Assembly: GCA_035489015.1 (NCBI GenBank)
Contig: DATHKR010000063.1
Span: 152,731 to 216,730, forward strand
Length of the DNA stretch: 64,000 nt
Reading direction: 5' to 3'
DNA from: DATFRY01 sp035489015
Lineage (GTDB): Bacteria > Myxococcota_A > Polyangia > Haliangiales > Haliangiaceae
Shown piece after piece: positions 10,147 to 24,462 of this stretch (position 1 is the first letter of the stretch; each line of letters begins with the position of its first letter). Position numbers and translations under genes: made by a program. The notes under the pieces are model-generated. The model ran no database searches, had not been told where the DNA came from, and saw only the letters and a list, made by a program, of their open reading frames with translations.

Positions 10147-10620
10147 TCAGCTGCTGCGCGCGGAGATCTCGTCGGCCGCCATCGCGAGCAGGACGGTCGT
10201 GACCGCGGAGAGCAGGGACGGCAGCACCGCCAGGCCGATCCCGACCTCCATCGCGTCGCGGATCTTGGGCGCGCCGAACAGACACGCCAGCGCCATCGTT
10301 CCGCTGATCGACACCGCGAACGACCAGGCGATGCGCTGGCGGCGGATGGTCAGCCACGAGACCACGCCCTCCATCGCGCCGAACAGGCACATCGCCAGCA
10401 CCAGCGCGAACGGCAGCGGATCCGTGCGCAGCCCGCCCAGCACGCCCAGCACCAGGAGGCCGAGCCCGATCCCCATGCCCAGGTACGCGCCGATCGCCCC
10501 CGGCGACGTCGCCGACAGCGGCCCGCGCGGATGGCCCGCACCGGCCGTCGGCGGGGGTCGGACCGCGGCGCTCGGCGGCTCGACCGCCGGTGCCCGTCGC
10601 TTCTTGCTCTGCTTGCCCAT
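10147..10620 (-). CDS. Small four-helix membrane protein
   Basis: A protein of 157 residues that I do not recognise. A basic and Pro/Ala-rich cytoplasmic N-terminus (MGKQSKKRR, to about residue 40) precedes four hydrophobic segments at about 42-64, 69-91, 97-117 and 126-148. No catalytic motif is visible. Start ATG 10620 has an AGGAG 12 nt upstream, which is distant. It lies 61 nt after the stop of the kinase at 10682-12022 on the same strand and may be co-transcribed with it. A GC-rich palindrome (10121-10132) separates it from queE. Confidence 0.7.
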   Translation of the reverse strand: MGKQSKKRRAPAVEPPSAAVRPPPTAGAGHPRGPLSATSPGAIGAYLGMGIGLGLLVLGVLGGLRTDPLPFALVLAMCLFGAMEGVVSWLTIRRQRIAWSFAVSISGTMALACLFGAPKIRDAMEVGIGLAVLPSLLSAVTTVLLAMAADEISARSS

Positions 10621-10681
10621 GGTTCGTCGCGCTCCTGTGCCTACCCGGCTGCTGCCACTACGCGTGGTGGTAACCGTCGGG

Positions 10682-12022
<1,341 letters not shown>

Positions 12023-12179
12023 TCCGCGTCGGGACCCGGGGGGTTGTCGCGGAAATCTACCACTTCACAGGCGTGCCGCGAAAACGACCCGGCTCCGCAG
12101 CCTGATCTGCCATCTGACCGCACGTCCGGGGCAGAGAAACTCCGAGCACCGCTCGTGTGAACGCTAACACGATCGCGAA

Positions 12180-12208
12180 TTGTGATGTATTTCCGATCTT
12201 GGTAGAGT
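12180..12208 (+). promoter_or_regulatory. Sigma70-like promoter of GHKL ATPase gene
   Basis: TTGTGA (12180-12185), a 17-nt spacer, then TAGAGT (12203-12208) preceded by an extended TGG. Expected start is near 12215, giving a leader of about 50 nt. Confidence 0.6.
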
Positions 12209-12221
12209 CGAAGGACGACGC

Positions 12222-12243
12222 TGGCACTTCCGGGACAGTGCCA
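12222..12243 (+). repeat. Inverted repeat in leader (TGGCACT-N8-AGTGCCA)
   Basis: A perfect 7-bp inverted repeat just downstream of the predicted transcription start and 24 nt before ATG 12267. It could be an operator or an RNA hairpin that affects translation of the ATPase gene. Confidence 0.5.
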
Positions 12244-12266
12244 ATGTCCAATAAAACAACGTGAGC

Positions 12267-13217
12267 ATGGACGAGCGAGGGGCCTCCGGGGCGAAAGCCA
12301 TCATCTTGGAGCGCAACAAGCTCGTCAGCCGCAAGCTGGTCCGTTTCTTCAACTGCGCTGGCTTCGAGCCGATCGCGCTGGAGAGCCCGCACGAGGTGAA
12401 ACAGCACCTTCCCGGGACGTACCTGCTCGGCGCCGATGCCTTCGATGTCGAGCTGGTGGCGGAGGCGGTCCACGCCAACCCGCAGCTGCGCGTGGTGCTC
12501 TGGACCTCCGAGCCGCTGCAGCGCTCGCTTCGCTACCTGGTCGAGAACCCGAGCATGTCCAACGTGCTCGGCCGGCCCGACTTCGACAGCACGCCGCGCG
12601 GCTGGGAGCTGATGCTGGTCCTGCGCCGACTGCTCCGCCCGCGCGACGAGGGCCCCAAGTTCGCCTGGTTTCTCGACTGGGGATTCACCGGGTTCCAGGA
12701 GCGGGTCACCGATACCGCCGCGCGCGATCGCCTGGTCGAGAAGGTCCAGAAATTCGTCGCCCACCTGGGCGTCCGCGAGCGCGTGAGCGAGCTCTTCGGC
12801 GAGCTGGCCCACGAGCTCCTCATGAACGCGATGTTCGACGCCCCGGTCGACGAACAGGGGCAGCCCAAGTACGCGCTCGACCGCAAGGCGTCGCTGGTCC
12901 TGGCCGAGCACGAGCAGCCCAGCCTCCGGCTCGCCTCCGACGGCACCCGGCTCGCCATCCAGGTGACGGACTCGTTCGGGCGGCTCGAGCGTCCCCACGT
13001 GTTCAACGGCCTCCAGCGCGGGCTGAACGGCGGCCAGATGGATCAGTCACACGGCGGCGCCGGGCTCGGCATGGTCGTCTGCCACAACTGCACCGTCGCG
13101 ATGTTCTTCGACGTGGTGCGCGGCCGGAAGACCGAGGTCACCGGCATCTTCGACCTCGACCTGGGCCAGCGCGAGTTCCGCGCCCAGGCCAAATCGCTCC
13201 ACTTCTTCGAGATGTAG
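12267..13217 (+). CDS. Orphan GHKL-type ATPase, paralogue 1
   Basis: A protein of 316 residues. The first 125 residues look like a receiver-type alpha/beta fold (KAIILERNKLVSRKLVRFF) without the phospho-acceptor aspartates. Residues about 150-305 carry a GHKL/HATPase_c domain: N-box ELLMNAMFDAP (Glu183, Asn187), a modified G1 box DSFGRL at 235-240 where histidine kinases have DxGxG, and G2 box GGAGLGM at 263-269. There is no dimerisation or phospho-His helix, so it is not an ordinary histidine kinase; an anti-sigma or switch-kinase-like role is inference. DAPVDE after the N-box is shared with the paralogue at 13728. ATG 12267 is taken; GTG 12261 is possible. It lies 7 nt from the convergent receiver gene. 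Confidence 0.8.
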   Translation: MDERGASGAKAIILERNKLVSRKLVRFFNCAGFEPIALESPHEVKQHLPGTYLLGADAFDVELVAEAVHANPQLRVVLWTSEPLQRSLRYLVENPSMSNVLGRPDFDSTPRGWELMLVLRRLLRPRDEGPKFAWFLDWGFTGFQERVTDTAARDRLVEKVQKFVAHLGVRERVSELFGELAHELLMNAMFDAPVDEQGQPKYALDRKASLVLAEHEQPSLRLASDGTRLAIQVTDSFGRLERPHVFNGLQRGLNGGQMDQSHGGAGLGMVVCHNCTVAMFFDVVRGRKTEVTGIFDLDLGQREFRAQAKSLHFFEM

Positions 13218-13224
13218 GCCGGGC

Positions 13225-13632
13225 TCAGGCCCTCGCCCGGGCGGTCGCGGCGGCGATCGCCTCGACCAGCTGGCGCGAGGTGATCGGCTTCAGGATGAAG
13301 TTGTGGATCTGGCAGGACGCGATCGCCTGGTTCAGGTGCGGCGCGTCGGCAAAGCCGCTGATGAGGACGCGCACGATCGTCGGGTGCAGGGTCTGGGCCT
13401 CGGCCAGGAGCTCGAGCCCGCTCAGGGCCGGCATCCACTGGTCGGTGATGAGGACGTCGAAGGCCGCCGCGCGCAGCTCGGCCAGCGCGGCCACCGGATC
13501 GCTGAACCGGTGGACCTCGTAATCCCGGCGCAGCGCTCGCTCCAGGAAGTCGAGGATGTCCGGCTCGTCATCGACGACCAGCAGCCGCGACTTCGCCTCG
13601 TGGTGCCTGACCGGCAGAGCTCGTCCCCCCAT
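13225..13632 (-). CDS. Stand-alone response-regulator receiver domain
   Basis: A protein of 135 residues that is only a receiver domain. The acidic pair is in LLVVDDEPDI, the phospho-acceptor Asp in DVLITDQWMP, the switch Ser in VRVLISGF and the conserved Lys in FILKPI, so it should accept phosphate. There is no output domain; it must act by protein contact like CheY or Spo0F. It lies between the two orphan GHKL ATPase genes on the opposite strand, convergent with the first and divergent from the second. This makes these ATPases or a distant histidine kinase candidate partners. An RBS for ATG 13632 is not evident. Confidence 0.88.
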   Translation of the reverse strand: MGGRALPVRHHEAKSRLLVVDDEPDILDFLERALRRDYEVHRFSDPVAALAELRAAAFDVLITDQWMPALSGLELLAEAQTLHPTIVRVLISGFADAPHLNQAIASCQIHNFILKPITSRQLVEAIAAATARARA

Positions 13633-13668
13633 GGGTACTTACGCCATTTGGCGAGGTGGCCGCAATGT

Positions 13669-13697
13669 TTGGCCTGGCTGAGCAAATTCGTTAGAAT
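13669..13697 (+). promoter_or_regulatory. Sigma70-like promoter of second GHKL ATPase gene
   Basis: TTGGCC (13669-13674), a 17-nt spacer and a good -10 TAGAAT (13692-13697). The leader to ATG 13728 is about 24 nt and lacks a clear Shine-Dalgarno. Confidence 0.5.
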
Positions 13698-13727
13698 CCA
13701 GGCAGACTTGCTGATGTCCGGGCTTTC

Positions 13728-14738
<1,011 letters not shown>

Positions 14739-14767
14739 CTCGGTTCAGATGAGATGATGCGGGGGAG

Positions 14768-17566
<2,799 letters not shown>

Positions 17567-17571
17567 GGCGG

Positions 17572-19149
17572 CTACTTCGCGGCGGTCTCGCGCAGGACGA
17601 GGAGGCCGCGCGCGATGTCGGCCACGTAGATGAGCCCGGCCTCGCGGTCCACGTCGAGGCCGATCGCCCCGTCGAACGGGCCGGTCCCTCCGTTCTCGAG
17701 GTCGAAGGTGTGGAAGTACGCGACCAGCTCGGGGCTGGTCGGGTCGGCCAGGTCGAGGATGCGCACGCCGTCCTGGTAGTAGGTCAGGTACACCCGCGTG
17801 CCGAACATCATGAGGTTGTGGATCGAGACCTCGGGTCGGGTCTGGTACGAGCCGATCTGGTCCATGAACTCGGGCGAGTCGGGATCGACGTCGACCACGC
17901 GCAGGTACGCGTCCACGCCCTCGTCGCCGTCGATCGCGATGCGCCGGTCGCCGATGTCCTCCACCCAGGCCGCGTGGCTGTACGGCGTGGGCAGCGCGCC
18001 GAGCACCGTCCAGCTCGACTCCGTCCGCTCCATCACCTGGAAGCCCGCGCTGGTGCCGTTCAGGTACAGGCGATCCTCCTCGGCGAACAGGTCGTGCACC
18101 GCCACGCCCTTGGGCAGCTCGACCCGCTCGACCAGGGCTGGCTCGGCCGGGATGCTGATGTCGTAGATCGGCACGTCCGGGCCGTAGGTGGCGAGATAGG
18201 CCAGGGTGCGGCCCTCGCCGTCCTCGCGCAGGAAGACCGAGTGCGAGTACTCGCCCAGCTTGGCCACGACGGTCGGCTGGGTCGGATCGGTGGCGTCGAC
18301 GATCGGGGTCAGCGCGCCGGCCAGGACCGCGTGGGTGCCGCCCTCGGCCTGGAACAGCTTCACGTCGTTGAAGTCGTAGCGGGGATCGTCGTCCGACTCG
18401 ACCACGCCCAGGTCGCTCGGCGCCGCCGGGTCCGACACATCGATGAGGCGGAGATCGCCGAACCGCGACACGAAGGCCACCCCGCCTGCCACCTTGATGT
18501 TGAGGCTGTACGCGTCAGGCCACGGCTCGTCGCCGCCCTCCCACTCCGAGACCAGCTCGAGCCCGTCGGCCTCGCCCTCGCCGTCCGGGCGGGTGAACCG
18601 CTTCATGCGACCCTGCTCGACCGAGCACTGCTCCTGATCGTCGCCGGACTGCGAGCAGACGCCCATCGCGACGGCCAGCTCGTCGGTGTCGGGGATGGGG
18701 CAGGCCCGCCAGGCCTGGACGAAGTGGAAGTCGTCCCCGTCCGTCCACGTGCGCCAGAACAGGCTGTCGTCGTCGCGGTGGACGAGCCGGTCCTCGTAGG
18801 ACTCGAAGTCGATCTCGATCCCGTCCTCGCAGCTCTCGCGCACGATGGGGAACTCGAACGAGAACTGCCGCGCGCCGGTGATCGACCAGCGGCCGTTCAG
18901 ATCGAGGTCGGCCAGGGCGCCGGACGAGCAGTCGCCTTCGGCGGGCTCGAGATCCTCCGGGCGCGCCAGCGACCCCTCCGGGAAGTCGTCCACCTCGGTC
19001 GAGGCGCACGCGCCGTTGTCGCTGCCGTCGTCGTTCGAACCGTCGCCTCCATCGTCGTCACCGCCGCAGGCGAGGAGCGCGGAGGCGGCGGCGAGCGCGG
19101 CGAGCACGCCGGAGACGAGAGGACGGCGGGGGTACGGACGGGAGAGCAT
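17572..19149 (-). CDS. LVIVD-repeat-type beta-propeller lipoprotein
   Basis: A protein of 525 residues. The lipoprotein signal ends SALLAC (Cys28) and is followed by an Asp/Gly-rich spacer. Domain 1 (about 60-200) has several Cys and no clear family. From about 205 on there are repeated blades of the LVIVD type: DLRLIDVSDPAAPSDLG, PIVDATDPTQPTVVA, VPIYDISIPAEPALVE, VRILDLADPTSPELVA, and LIYVADIARGLLVL at the end. Such proteins are outer-membrane or surface propellers of unknown ligand. ATG 19149 gives a compact signal peptide; ATG 19161 would add MHRV. Confidence 0.82.
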   Translation of the reverse strand: MLSRPYPRRPLVSGVLAALAAASALLACGGDDDGGDGSNDDGSDNGACASTEVDDFPEGSLARPEDLEPAEGDCSSGALADLDLNGRWSITGARQFSFEFPIVRESCEDGIEIDFESYEDRLVHRDDDSLFWRTWTDGDDFHFVQAWRACPIPDTDELAVAMGVCSQSGDDQEQCSVEQGRMKRFTRPDGEGEADGLELVSEWEGGDEPWPDAYSLNIKVAGGVAFVSRFGDLRLIDVSDPAAPSDLGVVESDDDPRYDFNDVKLFQAEGGTHAVLAGALTPIVDATDPTQPTVVAKLGEYSHSVFLREDGEGRTLAYLATYGPDVPIYDISIPAEPALVERVELPKGVAVHDLFAEEDRLYLNGTSAGFQVMERTESSWTVLGALPTPYSHAAWVEDIGDRRIAIDGDEGVDAYLRVVDVDPDSPEFMDQIGSYQTRPEVSIHNLMMFGTRVYLTYYQDGVRILDLADPTSPELVAYFHTFDLENGGTGPFDGAIGLDVDREAGLIYVADIARGLLVLRETAAK

Positions 19150-19243
19150 GACCCGATGCATATCACCTGGGCACCCGGTTGACCCGTGTGGGTCGCACCT
19201 CACCCGGCAAACCTGCTCCGCCCCGCGCGCGCGACCCCTGTGA

Positions 19244-19249
19244 TACGCT
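19244..19249 (+). promoter_or_regulatory. Extended -10 (TGATACGCT) of bactofilin gene
   Basis: TGA-TACGCT, the commonest -10 form in this window, lies 35 nt before the bactofilin ATG. Here a normal leader with an AGGGG ribosome-binding site follows, in contrast to the leaderless genes. No good -35 is visible. Confidence 0.45.
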
Positions 19250-19284
19250 GCTCCGTCGACGTTCAAGCTGAAAGGGGATCGTCC

Positions 19285-19824
19285 ATGACGCAACCAGCGC
19301 GGCGCGAGTCGATGGTCGGCGAGATCAACACGCTGCTCGGTCGGGGCAGCGAGTTCGAGGGCAAGCTCACCTTCGAGGGCACCGTCCGCATCGACGGAAC
19401 GCTGCGCGGTGAGGTCTTCTCCGACGACGTGCTCATCGTCGGTGAGGGAGCACGGGTCGAGGCAGAGATCGACGTCGGCGAGATCATCGTGCAAGGCGCG
19501 GTGATGGGGAACATCCGGGCCAAGCGCTCGATCGAGATCCTCACCCCCGGGCGGGTGAAGGGCGATCTAACCACCCCGAGCCTGCAGATCGACAAGGGCG
19601 TCATCTTCGAGGGGCGCTGCTTCATGGAGGGAGTGGCCGAGCGCATGAACGCCGGCGCGAGCATGGCCGCGGCGCGCAAGCCGCCGGCCGAGATCGTGAT
19701 GGACACGGTCGCCTCGTCGCCGCCGCCGCCACCCAAGCTCGCTCCGGCCCCGGCGCCCGCCCCGACTTCCAACCCCTCGACCGCGTCGAGCCAGCCGACC
19801 AAGGCTCCGCCGCCGCCCAAGTAG
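19285..19824 (+). CDS. Bactofilin
   Basis: A protein of 179 residues. The bactofilin core (about 10-115) is a right-handed beta-helix that polymerises without nucleotides. Its periodic strands are visible: FEGKLTFEGTVRIDGTLRGEV, VLIVGEGARVEAEIDVGEIIVQGAVMGNI, and GRVKGDLTTPSLQIDKGVIFEG. The tail (about 130-179) is Pro/Ala-rich and ends in PPPPK, similar to C-terminal extensions of myxobacterial bactofilins, which set filament attachment. It is a cytoskeletal scaffold in cytoplasm or at the membrane. AGGGG stands 8 nt before ATG 19285. No ParAB or SMC partner genes are adjacent. Confidence 0.93.
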   Translation: MTQPARRESMVGEINTLLGRGSEFEGKLTFEGTVRIDGTLRGEVFSDDVLIVGEGARVEAEIDVGEIIVQGAVMGNIRAKRSIEILTPGRVKGDLTTPSLQIDKGVIFEGRCFMEGVAERMNAGASMAAARKPPAEIVMDTVASSPPPPPKLAPAPAPAPTSNPSTASSQPTKAPPPPK

Positions 19825-20030
19825 CGATGAACCGGACGTGCTCCCCGCCGCGGGACTGACCCGGCGCGGGAGCGCGGTGCGACAACGCACCGCACCACGC
19901 GAGCGCGGCGAAGCGGGCCCCGCGGGCATCGAAGCCAAGGAAACGCGGGCGGTTGACAGGTGCGAAGGGCGAGTGGTATCAGGCCACGCGCCCTCAGACC
20001 CCGACAACCGTCGGCTTTCACGAGGTTTGA
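19825..20030 (+). other. Intergenic region before ATP synthase operon
   Basis: There is no gene in these 206 bases. A hairpin (GCGGTGCG-ACAA-CGCACCGC, 19874-19893) lies 50 nt after the bactofilin stop without a U-tract, and the ATP synthase promoter follows at 19953-19982. Confidence 0.6.
19953..19982 (+). promoter_or_regulatory. Sigma70-like promoter of ATP synthase operon
   Basis: A perfect TTGACA -35 (19953-19958), an 18-nt spacer, and TATCAG (19977-19982) preceded by an extended TGG. The predicted leader of about 42 nt ends in CACGAGGTTTGA before ATG 20031. Confidence 0.65.
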
Positions 20031-20525
20031 ATGTTCTCCACGGGAGTTCTGCAACCGTCCGAGCCCGATGCCGAGCTGCGGCAAGAGCATCCGCTCATCG
20101 ACATCGACCACACGGTCTGGATCCAGCTGGTCCTGTTCTTCGTGGTCGCGTTCGTGTGCAGCCGGCTGCTTTTCCGGCCCTACCTCAAGATGCGCGACGA
20201 GCGCACCGCCGGCATCGAGGGCGCGCGCGACGAGGCCGCGCGGCTGTCGGCCGAGGCCGACGCGCGGCTGACTCGCTACCGCGGCCAGCTCGATCAGGCG
20301 CGCGTGCATGCGCACGACGAGCGCCGCAAGATGCGCGCCGAGGCGGCCGAGCGCCAGCGCCAGGTCACCGACCGGGCCCGCGCCGACGCGGGCAGCGCCC
20401 TCGACGAGGCCAAGGGGCGCCTTCGCCAGGAGACCGACGCGGCGCGCGGCAAGCTCATGCCGCAGGCCCAGCAGCTGGCCGGCGACATCGCCGACGCCCT
20501 GCTCGGGCGAAGGGTGGCCGGTTGA
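20031..20525 (+). CDS. ATP synthase F0 subunit b'
   Basis: A protein of 164 residues. One membrane helix (HTVWIQLVLFFVVAFVCSRLLF, about 27-48) is followed by PYLKMRDERTAGIEGARDEA and a long charged, heptad-like helix to the end, the layout of the peripheral stalk. With the next gene it forms a b'/b pair in place of a b homodimer, as in several deltaproteobacterial lineages, phototrophs and cyanobacteria. The stalk holds F1 against rotation. It is first in the operon; its TGA overlaps the atpF ATG (TGATG), so translation is coupled. Confidence 0.88.
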   Translation: MFSTGVLQPSEPDAELRQEHPLIDIDHTVWIQLVLFFVVAFVCSRLLFRPYLKMRDERTAGIEGARDEAARLSAEADARLTRYRGQLDQARVHAHDERRKMRAEAAERQRQVTDRARADAGSALDEAKGRLRQETDAARGKLMPQAQQLAGDIADALLGRRVAG

Positions 20526-21370
20526 TGCGAGCCCTCATCATTAATGTGGTGGCCGGCGCCCTGATGGCGCTGGTGGTGAGCGCGGCGCCGCGGCTGGCGA
20601 GCGCGCAGCCGGCCCGGCCGGCCGGCGAGGCGATGGCCGGCGAGATGCCGCCGCCCGAGGGCGGCCACCCGGGCCACGACAGCCACGGCGGCGGCGCGCA
20701 TCACAAGGCCGAGCCGCCCCCGCCGATCAACTGGTTCACGTTCAAGCACTACGGCAAGGACGTGAGAGGCGGCCATCTGGACCCCGGCGAGGAGCCGATG
20801 CCGCCCGGGGTCCTGTTCGGGCTGATCAACTTCGCCATCTTCGTCGGGATCCTGGTCAAGTTCGCCGGACCCAAGCTGGCCGCCTACCTGCGCGTCCGCC
20901 ACGAGACGGTGAAGACCCAGCTCGAGGAGGCGGCCGCGCTGCGCGCCGAGGCGCGCGCCAAGCTCGACGAGTACAACCGGCGGATCGCCGGCATCGACGA
21001 GGAGGTCGCCCGGCTGATGCAGGAGATCCGCACCGACGCGGAGGCCGAGCGCGACGCCATCCTGGCCCAGGCGCGGACCCAGGCCGAGTCGATGAAGCGC
21101 GAGGCCCAGGCCCGCATCGAGAGCGAGATCGCGCGGGCCCGCTTGGTGCTCGAGCGCGAGGTGGTGACCGCGGCGGTGAACGCGGCGCAGAAGGTGCTGA
21201 GCGAGCGGACCACGGCGGACGATCAGTCCCGCCTGTTCGACGGCTTCATCGCGAACCTGGTCGCCAGCGGCACCGGCGGGCCCTCGGGCCCGGGCGGCGG
21301 CGGCGGCGGCCAGGCATCGGGTGGCAAGCGCAAGCGGCGGGGCACCGTCGACGAGGAGTGGGGCCAGTGA
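20525..21370 (+). CDS. atpF: ATP synthase F0 subunit b with signal-like N-terminus
   Basis: A protein of 281 residues, far longer than the usual 150-170. Residues 1-27 look like a cleavable signal peptide ending LASA. Residues 45-65 are His-rich (GGHPGHDSHGGGAHH). The normal b helix follows (VLFGLINFAIFVGILVKFAG, about 95-115), then the stalk coiled coil (about 120-235), and a glycine-rich tail with KRKRR. Geobacter-type b subunits are known to have a comparable signal plus Gly/His segment, so this seems lineage-wide rather than an error. The stop overlaps the atpH GTG. The His-rich part would lie outside the cytoplasm and might bind metal, which is inference. Confidence 0.88.
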   Translation: MRALIINVVAGALMALVVSAAPRLASAQPARPAGEAMAGEMPPPEGGHPGHDSHGGGAHHKAEPPPPINWFTFKHYGKDVRGGHLDPGEEPMPPGVLFGLINFAIFVGILVKFAGPKLAAYLRVRHETVKTQLEEAAALRAEARAKLDEYNRRIAGIDEEVARLMQEIRTDAEAERDAILAQARTQAESMKREAQARIESEIARARLVLEREVVTAAVNAAQKVLSERTTADDQSRLFDGFIANLVASGTGGPSGPGGGGGGQASGGKRKRRGTVDEEWGQ

Positions 21371-21906
21371 TCGCAGGAAGCGTGGCGCGCCGGTACGCCA
21401 AGGCGCTCGTCCTCCTCGGTGGCGACGACGGCAACCTCGAGCGCATCGGGCGCGAGGTGCGCGTCCTGGCCAGCGCGCTGCGCCGCTCCGACGAGCTGTC
21501 GCAGACCCTGGCCAACCCGGTCTTCCCGCGCTCCGACCGCGAGCGGGTGCTGCGAGCGCTGCTCGACCGGATCGGCGCGACCCAGACCGTGGTCAACTTC
21601 ACCCGCCTGCTGCTGGATCGCGAGCGGGTCAACGTCCTGCCCGACATCTCGCGCGAGCTGGACGCGATGATCGACGCGCGCGCCGGTCGAGTGGCGGCCA
21701 AGGTGACGTCGGCCGCGCCGCTCGACGAGGCGCAGAAGCAGCGCCTGATGAAGACGCTCGAGTCGCTGTCCGGCAAGAAGGTGGACATGTCGGTCGAGCT
21801 GGATCCGGCGCTGCTGGGCGGCCTGGTCGCCCAGGTCGGCGACGTGGTCTACGACGGCAGCCTGCGCACCCAGCTGGAGCGGATCCGCCACGACCTGGTC
21901 GGCTGA
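21367..21906 (+). CDS. atpH: ATP synthase F1 subunit delta
   Basis: A protein of 179 residues linking the peripheral stalk to the top of F1. Motifs are SVARRYAKALVLL at the N-terminus, LANPVFPRSDRERVL, VNFTRLLLDRERVNVLPDI, and the C-terminal LDPALLGGLVAQVGDVVYDGSLRTQLERI that binds b. The start is GTG 21367, overlapping the atpF stop (GTGA) and with GAGGAG 8 nt upstream. An in-frame GTG at 21358 would add three residues. Confidence 0.94.
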   Translation: MIAGSVARRYAKALVLLGGDDGNLERIGREVRVLASALRRSDELSQTLANPVFPRSDRERVLRALLDRIGATQTVVNFTRLLLDRERVNVLPDISRELDAMIDARAGRVAAKVTSAAPLDEAQKQRLMKTLESLSGKKVDMSVELDPALLGGLVAQVGDVVYDGSLRTQLERIRHDLVG

Positions 21907-21963
21907 GCCGCCGGTCGACACGAGAATTTCGAGCTCAAAGTCGAAGACGAGGAACGCAAGCAC

Positions 21964-23496
<1,533 letters not shown>

Positions 23497-23534
23497 TGCA
23501 CCGCCCGGCGCATCTCAACAGGTAGGAGCAGGCG

Positions 23535-24422
23535 ATGCCGTCCCTCAAGGCCATCCGCAACCGGATCGGATCGGTCAAGAACACGCAGAAGATCACGCGC
23601 GCCATGAAGCTGGTGGCGGCCGCGCGCCTGCGCCGGGCCCAGGAGCAGATCATCGCGGCCAGGCCGTACTCGGCCGCGCTCCAGCGGGTGGTGGCGGAGC
23701 TGGCCGAGCGGGCCGGGCGCGACGCGCACAAGCTCCTGGCCGAGCGGCCGGGCAAGCGGGCCGAGGTGCTGGTCCTGACCTCCGACCGCGGCCTGGCCGG
23801 CTCGTACAACGCCCAGGTGCTGCGGCGCAGCGAGGCGCTGCTCGGCGACGAGCTCAGCGACTGGTCCGAGGTCGGCATGCGCGTGGTCGGCCGCAAGGGC
23901 AACGAGTTCTTCAAGCGGCGCGACTACTCGATCCTCGGCCACGTGGCGGCGCCGACCAGCGCGTCGGCGCTGGAGATGTCGCGCGAGCTGGCCAACTTCC
24001 TCGTCGAGGACTTCCTCGAGGAGCGGACCGACCGCATCTACCTCATCTACAGCGAGTTCAAGAGCGCGATGACCCAGAAGCCGGTCGTGCGCCAGCTCCT
24101 GCCGATCGAGCCGCGGGTCCTGGCCGAGCCAGGCGCGGCCGGGGAGGCCGGGCAGCGCGCCGGGGACTTCCTCTACGAGCCGAACAAGGAAGAGCTGCTC
24201 GCCCACCTGCTGCCGCTCTACGTGCAGAACAGCATCTACCGGGCGGCGCTCGAGTCGATCGCGTCGGAGCTGGGCGCGCGCATGAGCGCGATGGACAGCG
24301 CCACCCGCAACGCCGGCGACATGATCGACCGGCTCACCCTCCAGTACAACCGCGCCCGCCAGGCCTCCATCACCAAGGAGCTGCTCGAGATCATCAGCGG
24401 CGCCGAGGCGCTCAAGGGCTGA
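23535..24422 (+). CDS. atpG: ATP synthase F1 subunit gamma
   Basis: A protein of 295 residues, the central rotor shaft. The N-terminal helix MPSLKAIRNRIGSVKNTQKITRAMKLVAAARLRRAQ and the C-terminal helix with AMDSATRNAGDMIDRLTLQYNRARQASITKELLEIISGAEAL form the coiled coil. The middle holds the Rossmann-like domain with LTSDRGLAGSYNAQV. An AGGAG ribosome-binding site lies before ATG 23535. Normal length. Confidence 0.97.
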   Translation: MPSLKAIRNRIGSVKNTQKITRAMKLVAAARLRRAQEQIIAARPYSAALQRVVAELAERAGRDAHKLLAERPGKRAEVLVLTSDRGLAGSYNAQVLRRSEALLGDELSDWSEVGMRVVGRKGNEFFKRRDYSILGHVAAPTSASALEMSRELANFLVEDFLEERTDRIYLIYSEFKSAMTQKPVVRQLLPIEPRVLAEPGAAGEAGQRAGDFLYEPNKEELLAHLLPLYVQNSIYRAALESIASELGARMSAMDSATRNAGDMIDRLTLQYNRARQASITKELLEIISGAEALKG

Positions 24423-24462
24423 ACGCGACCACCGTCGAACCAGGACGAACACGAGAAACGCC

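Larger units (their letters stand above)
12023..12266. other. Divergent intergenic region with promoter and inverted repeat
   Basis: There is no gene in these 244 bases. Local AT content is high for the window. It holds the promoter and leader of the rightward GHKL ATPase gene and must hold the leftward kinase promoter; TAGATT at 12059-12054 on the minus strand is a weak -10 candidate. Confidence 0.5.
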
